Source: Lingula anatina
Taxonomy: Eukaryota; Brachiopoda; Lingulata; Lingulida; Lingulidae
NCBI RefSeq assembly: GCF_001039355.2
Contig: NW_019775539.1
Coordinates: 183,967-247,966, forward strand
Reading direction: 5' to 3'
Length of the DNA: 64,000 bases
In this document: positions 36,001-47,801 of the stretch, in pieces
How the letters are laid out: the number at the start of each line of letters is the position of its first letter
Numbering within the stretch: position 1 is the stretch's first letter
The notes under the pieces: generated by a model
Database searches by the model: none
What the model was told of the DNA's origin: nothing
What the model saw: the letters and a program-made list of their open reading frames with translations, nothing else
Made by a program: the position numbers and the translations under genes

Positions 36001-39000
36001 TTTTCCTATGAATACACCATTCTAGCCAAATCTTAGCAAGCAACTAGTAAGAATGATTCTTAGTTTGGTTTTATGGAATAGAAATTAGTTGATTGCTAAC
36101 AAGTATACAACTAGGGATTTAGAATCATTCTAAGGTCTAGTATCATGCTAAGTTAGAATGCTTTTATGGAATTGGCCCCTGATGCATAAGCAATGCATAC
36201 TAACCCTATATACACTTCCAAACCCTCCTCTGCCCAGTTTCTCCTGCTCCACAAACTCCTCTGTGTACCTTGATGTGTGCATGTGCATCAGATCGTCAAA
36301 GCTCGCATTACGTATGAGACTAAAAAGAAAACAGTTGCTGCATGAAAACTGATGGTTACATTCAGAGGTATCCTATTTGGGATTGTTGCTCTAAATCAAA
36401 TTTTTGAGAATTATATTCTCAAACTCACGAGTCATGTACAGACACGTCCCTGCACTTAAATCTTGTTTTATACCATTTCTAATAACTTTATTACTAAATC
36501 ATTTACTATGTATTAATGTACCTGTACCCTCGTGAGTTTAAGACCCCTCTACTGGGGGTCACACACTGACTGAAGTGACCAAGACTTACAAGTACTGTCA
36601 GTGAAATATTGAATCTGGTAAACATTCAACCTTTATAGCAATCTGAAGTTTGCCACCAACACAATAACTTTTCAGTCATATTTGTTATTTATTGCTGCCA
36701 TGGTACAAGGACAACCATAACTGACTATATTTTCAATTTTTTTAATTCAAATATTTGGGACTAGTGAGTATTCATCAAAATTAGGTACTGATGTAACTAA
36801 GTTTGGAAATGTTATTTATAATTTTTAAAAATAATAAATTTTTCTTTCAAAGTGTTTATATGTGTGTGCAACAGCATGTTACCATGAGCAAAAGGGTGTG
36901 CCCTCGTGAGCACACATACATTCTCATGCATGAAAGAATGCATGCATTATTGCATACACGTACATGTCTGTGTGAACACGTGTAGTAACTAGTGCATATA
37001 CATGCAATTGCTTTACCTTTCCTGAGGATTTACTGTTGGGAACATCTTGGAGGAGGGCAAAGCCTTTGGTGGACCAAATTCCTGCAAATATCAAAATTAA
37101 CCATTAGAGCTGTTAGTGTACTGGTATTATACCTATAATGGACTTCACATATAATAGTCAAAAATAACTTATTATAAGGAGGTCTACTGTACACAGTACA
37201 ATACTTAAAAAATTTCAACAACTTTAAAATGTACAAATCCTTCAATAACTGGACATCACTCACACTGTTGACATGCCTCCTGGCAGCTCTCAGTAGGTTT
37301 GGCAGCTGTTTTCTATACTGTGACCGGATCATACTAAGCTCATCCAGGTAAACAAGTGGGGACATCACCTTCAGGCTGGCTAGGTAACTGCACAGTACTG
37401 GCAGTTTTTAAAAAAGACATATATGAGTTCTGTAAATGACTTAGGATATGACAGGATACAGAACTGTCCCATCTGTGAATATTTCATTCAATACATATTG
37501 AAATGTAATATAAAAAGAAAAAAAAGAAAAGAAAGAACTCAGGTGTTACTAGTACATGTTTCTTATAAATACAAAATATTAAATTTCATCAATTATGACA
37601 GGATGTGTGGAGATACTCAGTCACTCATTTTGAACTTTTTTCTTCTAATTTATAGATTTGATCCGTTTCGATTTTCTCCCTTAAAAGCCAATCTCTACCT
37701 CACATCCAATCATAACAATGAGTTAACACTGCAAAGGATGTTTTTGCCATCTATCACCACAGAAGAAGTTTTATCTTGTACCTAAAAACCTATTGTCACT
37801 ATTTACTATATCATACATGAATGTTTCCAAAACTTCAGCCACATCATAAATGATTCAAAATTATCAAATATCGAAAAATTATTCTAATGCAAAAGAGAAA
37901 TTTCTCCAAAATGCACCTTTGAATATCTCATAGCTTTTCCTTGGCTCTGGCTCATATATGCTGCAGATGAGCTCCAGTAAAGACACAGTTAGAAGGTGGT
38001 TTGGAACATGTGGCTGTGGTACTGCAACAGCACTGGTGTCATGACTCACTGCAATGGGTGCCTGATTCAAGTCTGACTCTGAAAATACACAAAAATGGGG
38101 GAAAATAAGAGCTTAGCCCGCAATTCGTTCAGCCATCATTTGCACGATCATTTCAAGAAGAAGAAAGTCTGTTTTATGTTTTTCTAATTAGTTTTTTTTA
38201 TTCATGCATTATAAAATTTCAGCACTTTTGTAGGAACCCCCCACACATAACATATAGCTCTGTGATTATCAATATCTTTTCAAAATGAATTTGTGTGGTG
38301 ACTTTGAGTAATCTCGGATGTCACTGAATAGCTCAATACAGCTATACGAGTCCAGTGGCAAGGTAATATGTGGGAAAACTTTCATTCCCAACATAATAGG
38401 GTTATATACAAGTAAAATATATTACTATTATATAATCAATATTGTAATATATTGATACAACTTAACAAATTGGCACAATTTGTTTATCTGCACTTCTCAA
38501 ATTCATTGGTTTAGCAAAAAAAAAAGACCAATATGTATAATTAGGTATATCACAATCCGCTAAGGGTGCCAGAGTAGAAACTATCCAGCTGCAGTGCTGG
38601 GCAAAGCTGTGACCGGCCTGCTGACAGGTCACGAATGACATCCCTTTTGAAATCTCTCTTTTAGCGCTGTGTAAATATACCAATACAACCCACCTACTAA
38701 CTAAGCCGTCAATCAAAGGTTAAATTCTGGTCACGTGACCTTCCCATGTTGGTATCTTTGAGAACATTGATTAGCCAATGTTTTAAAGTTTTGCCACAAC
38801 GAAAATTTTCAAAAAGTTGGAAATTTTCAAGTAAGGACAGTCCTGGACTGCATCATTATTTTTGTAGTTTATACCATTTAAAATTTCACAAAATTTGCAA
38901 TCTAATGGAAAAAGTCCCATGAAAATTGAACGATGCGAAGTATAGTTTATTTGATATTTTTTACAAAAGAGATAAAAAACCTAGATAGATGTATAAATTA

Positions 39001-39469
39001 CCCTATGACCACAGGGATATAGCTTTGCCCTGATTGGTCACAGGCTATTTGAGCCAGACAATAGGCTCTGTACACAAAGCCCCACACACAGTGTCCTCTG
39101 CTGCAGCAGAGGACTGCAGAGGACTGCAGCATAATCACTGCTGGTCAGTGGTCACAAGTGAGGGCACTTTGGGTGTAATATACATAGCAGTTTAAGACTT
39201 CAAAATCTTTGTTGCTTGTAGGAATATTTTTAAAAATTATTTTAGAATTGCAATCTGTTTTGCATTAATCTTCAGAAGATATAGATATTATGTTTTTCTG
39301 ATCAGTTTGAATTTTTTCTGATATACCTAACATAATCATCTCCATTTCTTCCCATCATAAAACGCGGGAATAAAAAGATTCCATCTTGCCACTCACCGTC
39401 AAACTCATTAATGGTCCGAGTTCTCCGTTTCAGTTTGGTTTGAGTTCCACGAGGCTCTTTAGATTGCAT
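30097..39469 (-). CDS. EIF2AK1: Eukaryotic translation initiation factor 2-alpha kinase 1 (HRI), 13 coding exons
   Basis: HRI phosphorylates eIF2-alpha in the cytosol and lowers translation under stress. Coding exons on the minus strand: 39397-39469, 37917-38078, 37264-37397, 37017-37081, 36205-36319, 34406-34486, 33909-34054, 32861-33639, 32487-32593, 31937-32063, 31242-31348, 30621-30767, 30097-30321. All introns are GT/AG and in phase, giving 755 residues (human about 630). Visible parts: HRI-type N-terminal helical domain (residues 30-125, including HLLTVSLLE), glycine loop GRGGFGSV (174-181), lysine K196, a long acidic/serine-rich kinase insert carried mostly by the 779-base exon, IQMQLC, HRDLKPRN from 550, DFG 571-573, APE 620-622, HPFGTEMER, and a C-terminal coiled coil. 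HPFGTEMER and the HRI-type N- and C-termini separate it from PERK, PKR and GCN2. The histidine pair and Cys-Pro known as haem ligands in mammalian HRI are not conserved. The insert is longer than the human one. Confidence 0.95.
35023..36178 (+). mobile_element. PIF/Harbinger DNA transposon, deleted copy with intact ends
   Basis: Terminal inverted repeats start GGGCCAATTCCATAAAA on both ends. The trinucleotide CTG flanks both sides (35020-35022 and 36179-36181), fitting the 3-base target duplication of this superfamily. Each end also carries internal copies of ATTCCATAAAACCA. The element is 1156 bases long and sits in the intron between EIF2AK1 exons 5 and 6. Confidence 0.9.
35279..35799 (+). 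pseudogene. HARBI1-type transposase, truncated
   Basis: From about 35279 the frame gives [10 protein letters not shown], an in-frame TAA near 35329, then a helix-turn-helix region and the first half of the DDE nuclease with [13 protein letters not shown] (first catalytic aspartate). Sequence ends after a [13 protein letters not shown] block at a stop (35797-35799). The part with the later catalytic residues is absent, which fits an internal deletion that left both termini intact. Confidence 0.85.
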
Positions 39470-40166
39470 TATTGCTGTTCAGATACTCATCGGCCTTTGA
39501 GTTTCATTTTCAAAATTGAATTCTGTGACGCTGTTCTGTCAGAAGTGGTTTATGAAGCCACATCTTTTCAACATAGATATTGGAACAGTTGAAATGTGTA
39601 CAAGATCAACACATCTTTTACCGCTTACGTGCCATAAGACCTTGGATGTGTTCTAGAAAAACCATATCATCAAAAAAAGCACCGACAAGCAAAAAATGAT
39701 GAAACCGCCGTGAAAATGGCAAAACGCTTGCATCCGATCCAAGCGGAGTAGATTTCCGGTTCCGCTCCTTCAGCAGCATGTGTATTCTCCCTGATTAGGC
39801 TAGAAGGTCTACTGAGTAGATGCATTGGTTTTAGAAATAGTCACAGCGTAATCACGAATTTGTGTGAACATGGCATGTAGAAGAAAACGGTAAGCTGATG
39901 AAGAAGTAATGTGCTTAATTTGTGTGATAAAGGAATTTGCCAAGTTCGAGGCGTCTGTCTCAGGTCAACTTATCAAGTTTTGTATTTGGTATTGAGAAAA
40001 TTAACGAAGTCACGTATTGATACTAATCATTGGCGGATTTAGGGGATGTCAGGGGGATCCTGATCCACCAAAGGTCCCCCTCTTCAAATTAGAATTTTGC
40101 CCAGCTGAATCATAGTTGTAAACTGTACTAAATGGCTCTGTTTGCCCTTTAAAATAGTAGCTAAAG
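39470..40166. promoter_or_regulatory. Probable EIF2AK1 promoter region
   Basis: This is the sequence upstream of the EIF2AK1 start codon, up to the LTR element. BCAP31 is transcribed away on the other strand, so a shared bidirectional promoter is possible. AAAACG|GTAAGC at 39885-39895 on the plus strand would be a good splice donor for an untranslated BCAP31 leader exon. No TATA box is assignable. The segment 40027-40166 is a dispersed repeat also found near 49850-49980. Confidence 0.35.
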
Positions 40167-40454
40167 TGTTTATGCGAGCTATCTGTCCTCCGTTCGAGGC
40201 TCGTGTGTCCTCTCCTCGCACCAAGTGTCCTTATTTAGCTCTGCTCTACGTCGCCAGATCCGCTCTCCGTATTCACAGGTCGAAGCTCCTTGTGTAACTG
40301 TGTGGGTATATACAGTAGAAAGGTGTGTAGGTGAGTCCGCACCCTCTCGCGTCGTGGCTCGAACTGCTCTTAGTCTACTAATATACTGCACTCCCGCCAG
40401 GTGGTTTAGACTCGTCTCCGTAGTTCGGGGAGTGCTTCCGGCACAATCACAACA
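40167..40454 (-). repeat. 3' LTR of the Gypsy-type element
   Basis: 288 bases, differing from the other LTR at four positions that I can count by eye. The polypurine tract lies immediately to its right (40455-40475). Confidence 0.92.
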
Positions 40455-41533
40455 CTCCTCCCCTCTTTATTTGAAAGAGATGAGTTTACTTCAACTTTTT
40501 CTGATAGAATCATTCAAGCAGTTCCTTAGCAATTCCAGCGGTGCTCACCTGAAATTCTTGAAATATATACAAGTTAAAAAGATATTTACACAAAGAAACG
40601 GTACATGTACAGATTTACAAGGGAGTCCACAAAATCAAAACAAATGACTCCAATATGAACAAAGTTACTTTACATATTTACAAAGACTGAGTCTACAAAA
40701 ACAAAAATGACTCCAGCATGGACAAAAATAATTATTTACACAGGAATCCACAAAAACAAAACAAAAGATTCCTGTAATTCAGAGAACACAATTGACAAAT
40801 TCTGAGAATGACGTCTCATGGCTTCAGCCATTCCAGCATGACAATATTATAACTGTCACACAGGCATCACTCTTGATTCATCACTGTGACTCTGGGAATA
40901 TTTACAATCCAAGTGAAAGATCATTAGAGGATAAAGTCAAAGACAGTAAAGGACCAATATCTGTCGTATGACAATTATCTGCATGACATACGCATCACAC
41001 ACTCTTGATCTATCACTAAAGATTGAAGCTCAGTAACGATATAATATCTGTCACATATGAGCTAAGTGTAGTGATGTAAAATCTCCTACACTGTTCTTTA
41101 GAGTGCAACAATATAAATCTGTTACACTATACGGTAACCACAGTACAGATGTTGCCCATATAGGTTAAGATCACTGGTTAGATAACCGTTTAGTCTCTTT
41201 CTCTGGCTACAACCAAACCATGCAACTAGACATTATCCCAGTGGCTGCAGCATGTCCTTACAGTACCATCATCCAAGTTCACTTCACACATAAAGAGATA
41301 ACCAGTATCCCTACCCCTTTAAATAAAAAGTAAGGCCAAATGTACATATAGCTACCAGACAGAGATAACAGTCAACTAATCAAAATCCATTCAATCTCCA
41401 GGGTTTAGATTGTAATTAACAGAAATGAAACACCTTTCAGAGATATAAACTTTCATAAAACAACCTTCTGAAATTAAGGTTACCTGCTACCGCATGAGCA
41501 ATTAGACCACTTTAGATGCACCTGTCATTCACC

Positions 41534-42664
41534 TTAAGACATCCTTAAACCATCTAAATTTTAGTCCCTCAATGCTCTAATCCAGCAGTAACATACAAAC
41601 GGTATCCCCTTTTTACAGATCATCCAGAAACATTCCAGATAGACACTTGCACTAAACATGGTAATAAGGATTCCGGATTCCAATATATACCATACAGCTT
41701 GAATAATAAGCTTTCAAATACAAACCAAAACGTTCACGTCACTCATAATTGTTATCTCTGCACTTGCCAAAAGTTGAGTCCTATCACTGGAATTTCATTG
41801 CACAATGTATAAACCAAGATCAAGAACTATACAAAGGCAAGATTTTTTAAATGAAGACCCAGAATAATACTTGTTAGAGTGATCTTTATAACAGTTAACA
41901 AGACAACGATGATGAATAAAGTCCATATTGCAGATTTCCAGCAATAGCAACTTCAAAGATATGACTTTCGTTACCAAGGCTACCAAACTCCAATTAACCG
42001 TAATGCCTTGTTAAGTGACTTTATCATTCAACTTTATTTGCAGAAAAATATCAACAAGAATACCTTTTCTTCACCACAGTGACTGTAATATCTGNCATTA
42101 AGACATCCTTAAACCATCTAAATTTTAGTCCCTCAATGCTATAATCCAGCAGTAACATACAAACGGTATCCCCTTTTTACAGATCATCCAGAAACATTCC
42201 AGATAGACACTTGCACGTTATAAACATGGTAATAAGGATTCCGGATTCCAATATATACCATACAACTTGAATAACAAGCATTCAAATATAAACCAAAACG
42301 TTCACGTCACTCATAATTGTTATCCCTGCACTTGCCAAAAGTTAAGTCCTATCACTGGAATTTCATTGCACAACATATAAACCAAGATCAAGAACTATTC
42401 AAAAGGCAAGATTTTTTAAATGAAGACCCAGAATAATACTTGTTAGAGTGATCTTTATAACAGTTAACAAGACAACGATGATGAACAAAGTCCATATTGC
42501 AAATTTCCAGCAAGAGTAACTTCATAGATATGACTTTTGTTACCAAGGCTACCAAACTTCAATATAACTTTAATGCCTTGTTCAGTGCCTTTACCGTCCA
42601 ACTTTATTTGCAGAAAAATATCAACATGAATACCTTTTCTTCACCACAGTGACTGTAATATCTG
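41534..42664. repeat. Imperfect direct duplication joined by an N (at 42095)
   Basis: 41534-42094 is repeated at 42098-42664 with a few per cent difference. The single N at 42095 sits exactly at the junction. The first copy ends in AATATCTG at the N, and the second copy runs through AATATCTG into new sequence. This is the pattern of two overlapping contig ends or haplotypes placed side by side rather than merged. Confidence 0.85.
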
Positions 42665-43244
42665 CCAACATGCAGCAGCAATACTCACTTCAGAAAGTGT
42701 ACCAACTGGAGCAGAAACATTACAACTTAACTGTTCAAAAGACCAATGGCAAACAAATATCGATAAGAAATCTGGGATGTCAAAGTCGGGTTATGGTAAA
42801 ACAGAGCATGGATTTGATTAACAAAATGAAGTAAAAGCGACAAAACATGAAGAAATGACAACGACTGTAACTTGAACAAACGAATATTAAGATACAAATG
42901 ATACAGCCCAGACACACCAATGTCAGACGATAAATAGAATTTAAAGGAATATAAGATAACAATGACGGAAACAGACTGAAGAGATAACAATGCATCCAAT
43001 AAAGTCTAGACACACCAGCATCTGACCATAAAAAAGACACTAAACTAAAAGGAAACAATCTCACAAGCAGCATCAGCTTGAAGCTGAAATTGTGTTACTG
43101 TCATTTAATTGCAATCAAGAAACTTGCTCCGTCTTGTGCTGGCAGAATGACCCCTGTCACCTGTGAGTGTCAATTGTCATTATCCAAACACAAGGTCTGA
43201 TTCTGACCACACACATCACAATTTGCTGCAGAAGCCCTGAAAGA

Positions 43245-43952
43245 TCAATGCAGACAAAGACATCTTACAACAAAAAGAACAGACAAAAACCCACCAGGAT
43301 CATAAGGCCAATTGCCAACATTTGAGAAAATGTTTGTTTGTGCAGTACTAAACAATTGTCCCGTCCCTCTGTAGCTATGTGTAGCACTTAAAAGTGTTTG
43401 CAAAACGTGCAATGACCACTTTGCCTCCAACATGACCACCAGTTTATTTAATCTACCCTTCCCTTTAGGATAGCCCATTTCTCTGGAAACTTGAAACCTC
43501 CCTAGTTTCCCTTTTAATACAAAACAACTGATGTCATTGTGATCACAAGCGCAACTGACAATGTTCACTTTATCAGACATAGCTTCACCAGCCAGGAATT
43601 TGTCATCAGCAGGTGCAGGTTTTTCGCCAGAATAGAGGGATTTTCTATTTTGATCTTTACCTGGGACGTTGGTTTTATCATGTATCTCTTCAAACAAACC
43701 TGGTATCCTTTTACTCCCTTTCACTTTTTTGATTTGGTCGATGGAATTGCCCGAAGAAAATTCAAAATGTGACACACTGTTAAATCTGGAATGATTTTCA
43801 CAGTCACTTAGCCCCACCCTTGCTATAATTGGTTTTTGATCTTTATTTGAAATTTCTCTCATTTTAATCATTTCACCCCTTACTACAAGAGTGCCAGCTT
43901 TGATATCAATGATCACCCCCAAATTTTGTAAAACGCCATGACCTAAAATCAT
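43245..43952 (-). CDS. Gypsy element: post-protease region of the polyprotein
   Basis: Open frame starting at an MILG motif, the conserved C-terminal part of retroviral-type aspartic proteases, followed by GVIIDIKAGTLVV. The rest has no recognisable reverse-transcriptase motif. It is separated from the protease frame by a one-base difference near 43965 (GGA here versus GGGA in the duplicate copy). Confidence 0.55.
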   Translation of the reverse strand: MILGHGVLQNLGVIIDIKAGTLVVRGEMIKMREISNKDQKPIIARVGLSDCENHSRFNSVSHFEFSSGNSIDQIKKVKGSKRIPGLFEEIHDKTNVPGKDQNRKSLYSGEKPAPADDKFLAGEAMSDKVNIVSCACDHNDISCFVLKGKLGRFQVSREMGYPKGKGRLNKLVVMLEAKWSLHVLQTLLSATHSYRGTGQLFSTAQTNIFSNVGNWPYDPGGFLSVLFVVRCLCLH

Positions 43953-45210
43953 TTCATCATGAATGGAGCTATGTACTGTGTTTGGAAAGTACTGGATCCA
44001 AGTTTCATTTTCAGAGAATCAATGAAATAACCCTTCAGTACTGCATTGTCACTTGCCAGACTCATTGCAACATCTCCCAATATTGATGGTTTTCTTTTCA
44101 ATTTTTCGTAAACTTTTGTGGAGAGAATGGTGACCTCCGACCCAGTATCAACTCGGGCATGGATTGGTAAACCTCCAAGCTTAAGTTTTACGTAAGAATT
44201 TGAAGCAACAGTCTGGTTAATATGAGCTTTTGGTGTTAAATGTTGATCTCTCTTGTTAATTGGTTTTTTCCTTGCACACTCAGCTGGGTTAGGTGTTTTA
44301 GTGACAGCTTCTAGAAGATCTAGTTCACTTTCACTTGTTTGTGTAGAAATGTTACAGGTGTTTTTTGACAACTGAGGTACAGGATTGCCAATTTTGTGAT
44401 TGGATTCATGTGGATTAGTAATCTCACTTATACTGTTAACATGCACATCCATTCGTGTAGCAACATGACTGTTAGGCTGGTGAGGTTGAGTAAAATTTTT
44501 CAAAGCATTCTCCTTATTTTTTCTCACCCAGATTTTGTGTTTTTCACAATCCCTTTTAAAATGATCTGGACTATGGCNGGCCTAAAATCATTTCATCATG
44601 AATGGGAGCTATGTACTGTGTTTGGAAAGTACTGGATCCAAGTTTCATTTTCAGAGAATTGATGAAATAACCCTTCAGTACTGCATTGTCACTTGCCAGA
44701 CTCATTGCAACATCTCCCAATATTGATGGTTTTCTTTTCAATTTTTCGTAAACTTTTGTGGAGAGAATGGTGACCTCTGACCCAGTATCAACTCGGGCAT
44801 GGATTGGTAAACCTCCAAGCTTAAGTTTTACGTAAGAATTTGAAGCAACAGTCTGTTGAATATGAGCTTTTGGTGTTAAATGTTGATCTCTCTTGATAAT
44901 TGGTTTTTTCCTTGCACACTCAGCTGGGTTAGGTGTTTTAGTGACAGCTCCTAGAAGATCTAGTTCACTTGTTTGTATAGAAATGTTATAGGCGTTTGTT
45001 GACAACTGAGGTACAGGATTGCCAATTTTGTGATTGAATTCAAGTGGATTAGTAATCTCACTTATACTGTTAACATGCACATCCATTCGTGTAGCAACAT
45101 GGCTGTTAGGCTGGTGAGGTTGAGTAAAATTTTTCAAAGCATTCTCCTTATTTTTCTTCAACCAAATTTTGTGTTTTTCACAATCCCTTTTAAAATGATC
45201 TGGACTATGA
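43940..45210. repeat. Imperfect direct duplication of the gag-protease junction joined by an N (at 44578)
   Basis: 43940-44577 is repeated at 44579-45210. Both copies encode the end of gag and the protease active site DTGS (44138-44149 and 44778-44789, minus strand). The N at 44578 marks the junction, exactly as in the other duplication. An unmerged contig overlap is the simplest reading. Confidence 0.85.
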
Positions 45211-46602
45211 CAGAAGAAACAGGTTTGTCTTCTACTTAAAATTGGTGTTGCTAATTTCAACACAGTTTCCACTACTTTTTCAAGGTTGTGCACAGGTGGA
45301 ACTTCAGCAGATTTAACACTTTCTTTCTTTCTGTTTTCGAAGAGCAAAGAAACATGCTGATAATATTTCACTTTGTTTATAGCAGCCTCTATGCTTTTTG
45401 GTAGTTCTAAACAAGCATACTTTCCAGCCTCCCAGTCTGAACAACCTAAACAAAATTGTGTTATTGCCTCTTTATTGATGAAAGATTCTGGCAGATCCAC
45501 ATAGGCTGACATTGCTAGAGAAAGGACCCTTGCTGCCCAATCACCGAGAGATTAATTTGGTTGTTGGTAAGAGTGTTGAAATTCTACCCGGGCAATTTCA
45601 GGCAAAACTTCATCACTAAACCGAGTTTCCAACTTCTGCAAAATTTCCAAATATGAGAAGTCTTTACCCGATTTTATAAGGCGTGTGTAGTAGTCTAGAG
45701 CATTTCCTTCTAGACTCCATGTTAGATAGTCTTTTGATTGAATATCGGACCAACCATACACTTCTTTATAGCTCTCAAATTTATGTTTGAATGATTGCCA
45801 ATTACTTTTCCCATCATATTTAAGAGAATTTGGAAGATCACTGGGATTTCCCCTCTCTTCCCTCGAAAAGTTTTTAAATTTTTTGAATTTACAACTTGAT
45901 GGTTTTTGTAATGGAGCAGGATGTTTTAAAGAATGTGTAAAGTGATCCTTTGATGTTAGTTTGCTATCCCATTCACACTCCTCCTCAGAAGATAATGTTA
46001 TTCTTCTAGGGTTTAAACAAGATCTAGGACAATTGTTAGAAAGGTTTTCCTCATCTCCACTGCTACGAAAACAAGCAGCTTCAGAATGAGAATAAGCCCC
46101 CTGAATGTCATTGTTAGCACTACTGTATGGTGTTTTAGCAGCATGTAATTCTGTTTTAAAATGACACCTAGATCGAGAAGTATCTTGTTCCTCATTGGAA
46201 GAACCAGCATGGGAAGAAAGTCTAGACTTCAGCTCACTTAATATTTCGCTTGATGGTTTTAGATGTTTTTGCGAATTTAACCGAAAATGGCCAGTTTCCG
46301 ATTGACATTTAGAAGATAGTCTTTTCTCTTCGAACTGATTTAGAATCAACTTTGGGCACTGAAGCCATAGCCCCTTCATCTGATTTTTCTGTAGAAGCCA
46401 ACCTGGCTCTTTCCTTTTTCAGTTCTGAAAGAGTTTTCCTTAATTGTAATAATTTGGCAAAATTTTCCGAAATATGTTTTTCTAAATGTTTATTGGAGAG
46501 TTGTTCTCTAGAAATTTCGTTTTCCTCCAGTTTAGCATGACTGAGAGTAGTTGCATTGGTGTACATTGAAGCAGGTGATCTCCACTTTCTCCTATCATCC
46601 AT
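44579..46602 (-). pseudogene. Gypsy gag and aspartic protease, broken frames
   Basis: Starting from an ATG at 46602, the N-terminal part is coiled coil. A frameshift lies near 46330, and the frame from 46379 downward carries the gag core (LKYDGKSNW, W-x-x-F, W-S-L-E-G-x-A). TAA at 45552-45554 interrupts it just before SLGDWAARV; the frame resumes and includes the zinc knuckle CFFCHSPDHFKRDC near 45178-45219 and the protease active site DTGS at 44778-44789. A single stop and one frameshift suggest recent decay, in line with the low LTR divergence. Confidence 0.8.
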
Positions 46603-47351
46603 AACTGCAATGAGTATATGAACAATAATAAATCCAAAATAAAACAATATATACAAACTTACAATGGAGAATGTGATAATGAGATACTTGTTGAACCTGA
46701 AACAATTACCAGCAAACTACAAACAACACACCTGAGACCAAAAGTTGCTAAGCTTAAGTGAGACTAATTAACAGTGCATTAAAAGCTCCTGAAATACAAT
46801 CAGTTCACTGCAATAATATCAACTGAATAAAATTGCTAAGCCAATGTGAAACAAGTCCCAGTGCATTAAAAACTCCTGGATTTGACCAGTTCACAACAAC
46901 AATTGAAAAGCAGTGTGAAGCACACCTGGAATTTCAACTTGGTCCCAATAAACTAGAGTAATGTAAGGTTAAAAGGGTAAAAGTGGTTGAACAGTTCACA
47001 AGAAAATTCACAAGGCGTGAACTCAAGTGTATGAAACAGAGTTGCCGGCTAGCCTCATGTGAATGTATGAGCTTCTAAGATGATAACAGCTCACCTGTGA
47101 TACAGTTGAGTGAGTTTGTCATGGAGAACGAATAAAGCGAGTATGTGGTGTTATTATTTTCAAAAAACTTGTCAAAATTTCTTTATTTACCCTAAACGGA
47201 TTCCTTATGGGCCCTTGCAAACTAAACTTCATTGAAATGAATTCAGTTACCTGATGCACCTGCCCCTCCCTTAAAAAAATACAAAGAAATTTCTGACCTC
47301 AAGTTTTTGAATTTCCCGCGTAATTTCTTAGGATCCTTGTCGCCAATAAAG

Positions 47352-47639
47352 TGTTTATGCGAGCTATCTGTCTTCCGTTCGAGGCTCGTGTGTCCTCTCC
47401 TCGCACCGAGTGTCCTTATTTAGCTCTGCTCTACGTCGCCAGATCCGCTCTCCGTATTCACAGGTCGAAGCTCCTTGTGTAACTGTGTGGGTATATACAG
47501 TAGAAAAGTGTGTAGGTGAGTCCGCACCCTCTCGCGTCGTGGCTCGAACTGCTCTTAGTCTACTAATATACTGCACTCCCGCCAGGTGGTGTAGACTCGT
47601 CTCCGTAGTTCGGGGAGTGCTTCCGGCACAATCACAACA
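47352..47639 (-). repeat. 5' LTR of the Gypsy-type element
   Basis: 288 bases, nearly identical to 40167-40454 (four differences counted). The primer-binding region lies directly to its left. TG...CA ends on the minus strand. Confidence 0.92.
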
Positions 47640-47801
47640 GGAGAAACCGAGGTTGTGATTAATAAGCATTATGGTAATTTCATGTAAACTATATATAATC
47701 AGTGTTTGAGATTTTTAAAGTTTTGGATACAGTGTTTGAGTGAAAAGCTTAACTGATATTTATTAGCATTGTGGAAATAAGAAGTTTTTAAAATATGTTT
47801 T

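Larger units (their letters stand above)
40167..47639 (-). mobile_element. Gypsy-type LTR retrotransposon, gag-protease only
   Basis: Two 288-base LTRs (TGTTGTG...TAAACA on the minus strand) flank the element. A polypurine tract (AAAGAGGGGAGGAG) adjoins the left LTR, and the primer-binding region next to the right LTR reads TTGGCGACAAGGATCC, so transcription runs on the minus strand from the right LTR. The internal part encodes gag with a zinc knuckle and an aspartic protease. I find no reverse transcriptase, RNase H or integrase; 40.46-43.2 kb appears non-coding. No target duplication is visible. The element lies between EIF2AK1 and the first coding exon of BCAP31. Two N-joined duplications inside are treated separately. 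Confidence 0.85.

Noticed and set aside
37423-37785. 120-codon plus-strand open frame within an EIF2AK1 intron
   Set aside because: No domain, no splice partners and low-complexity AT-rich coding. Chance frame.
42649-43073. Short frames in the non-coding half of the LTR element
   Set aside because: Looked for reverse-transcriptase motifs (Y-x-D-D, LPQG-like) in all frames and found none. Hydrophobic antisense frames are AT-bias artefacts.
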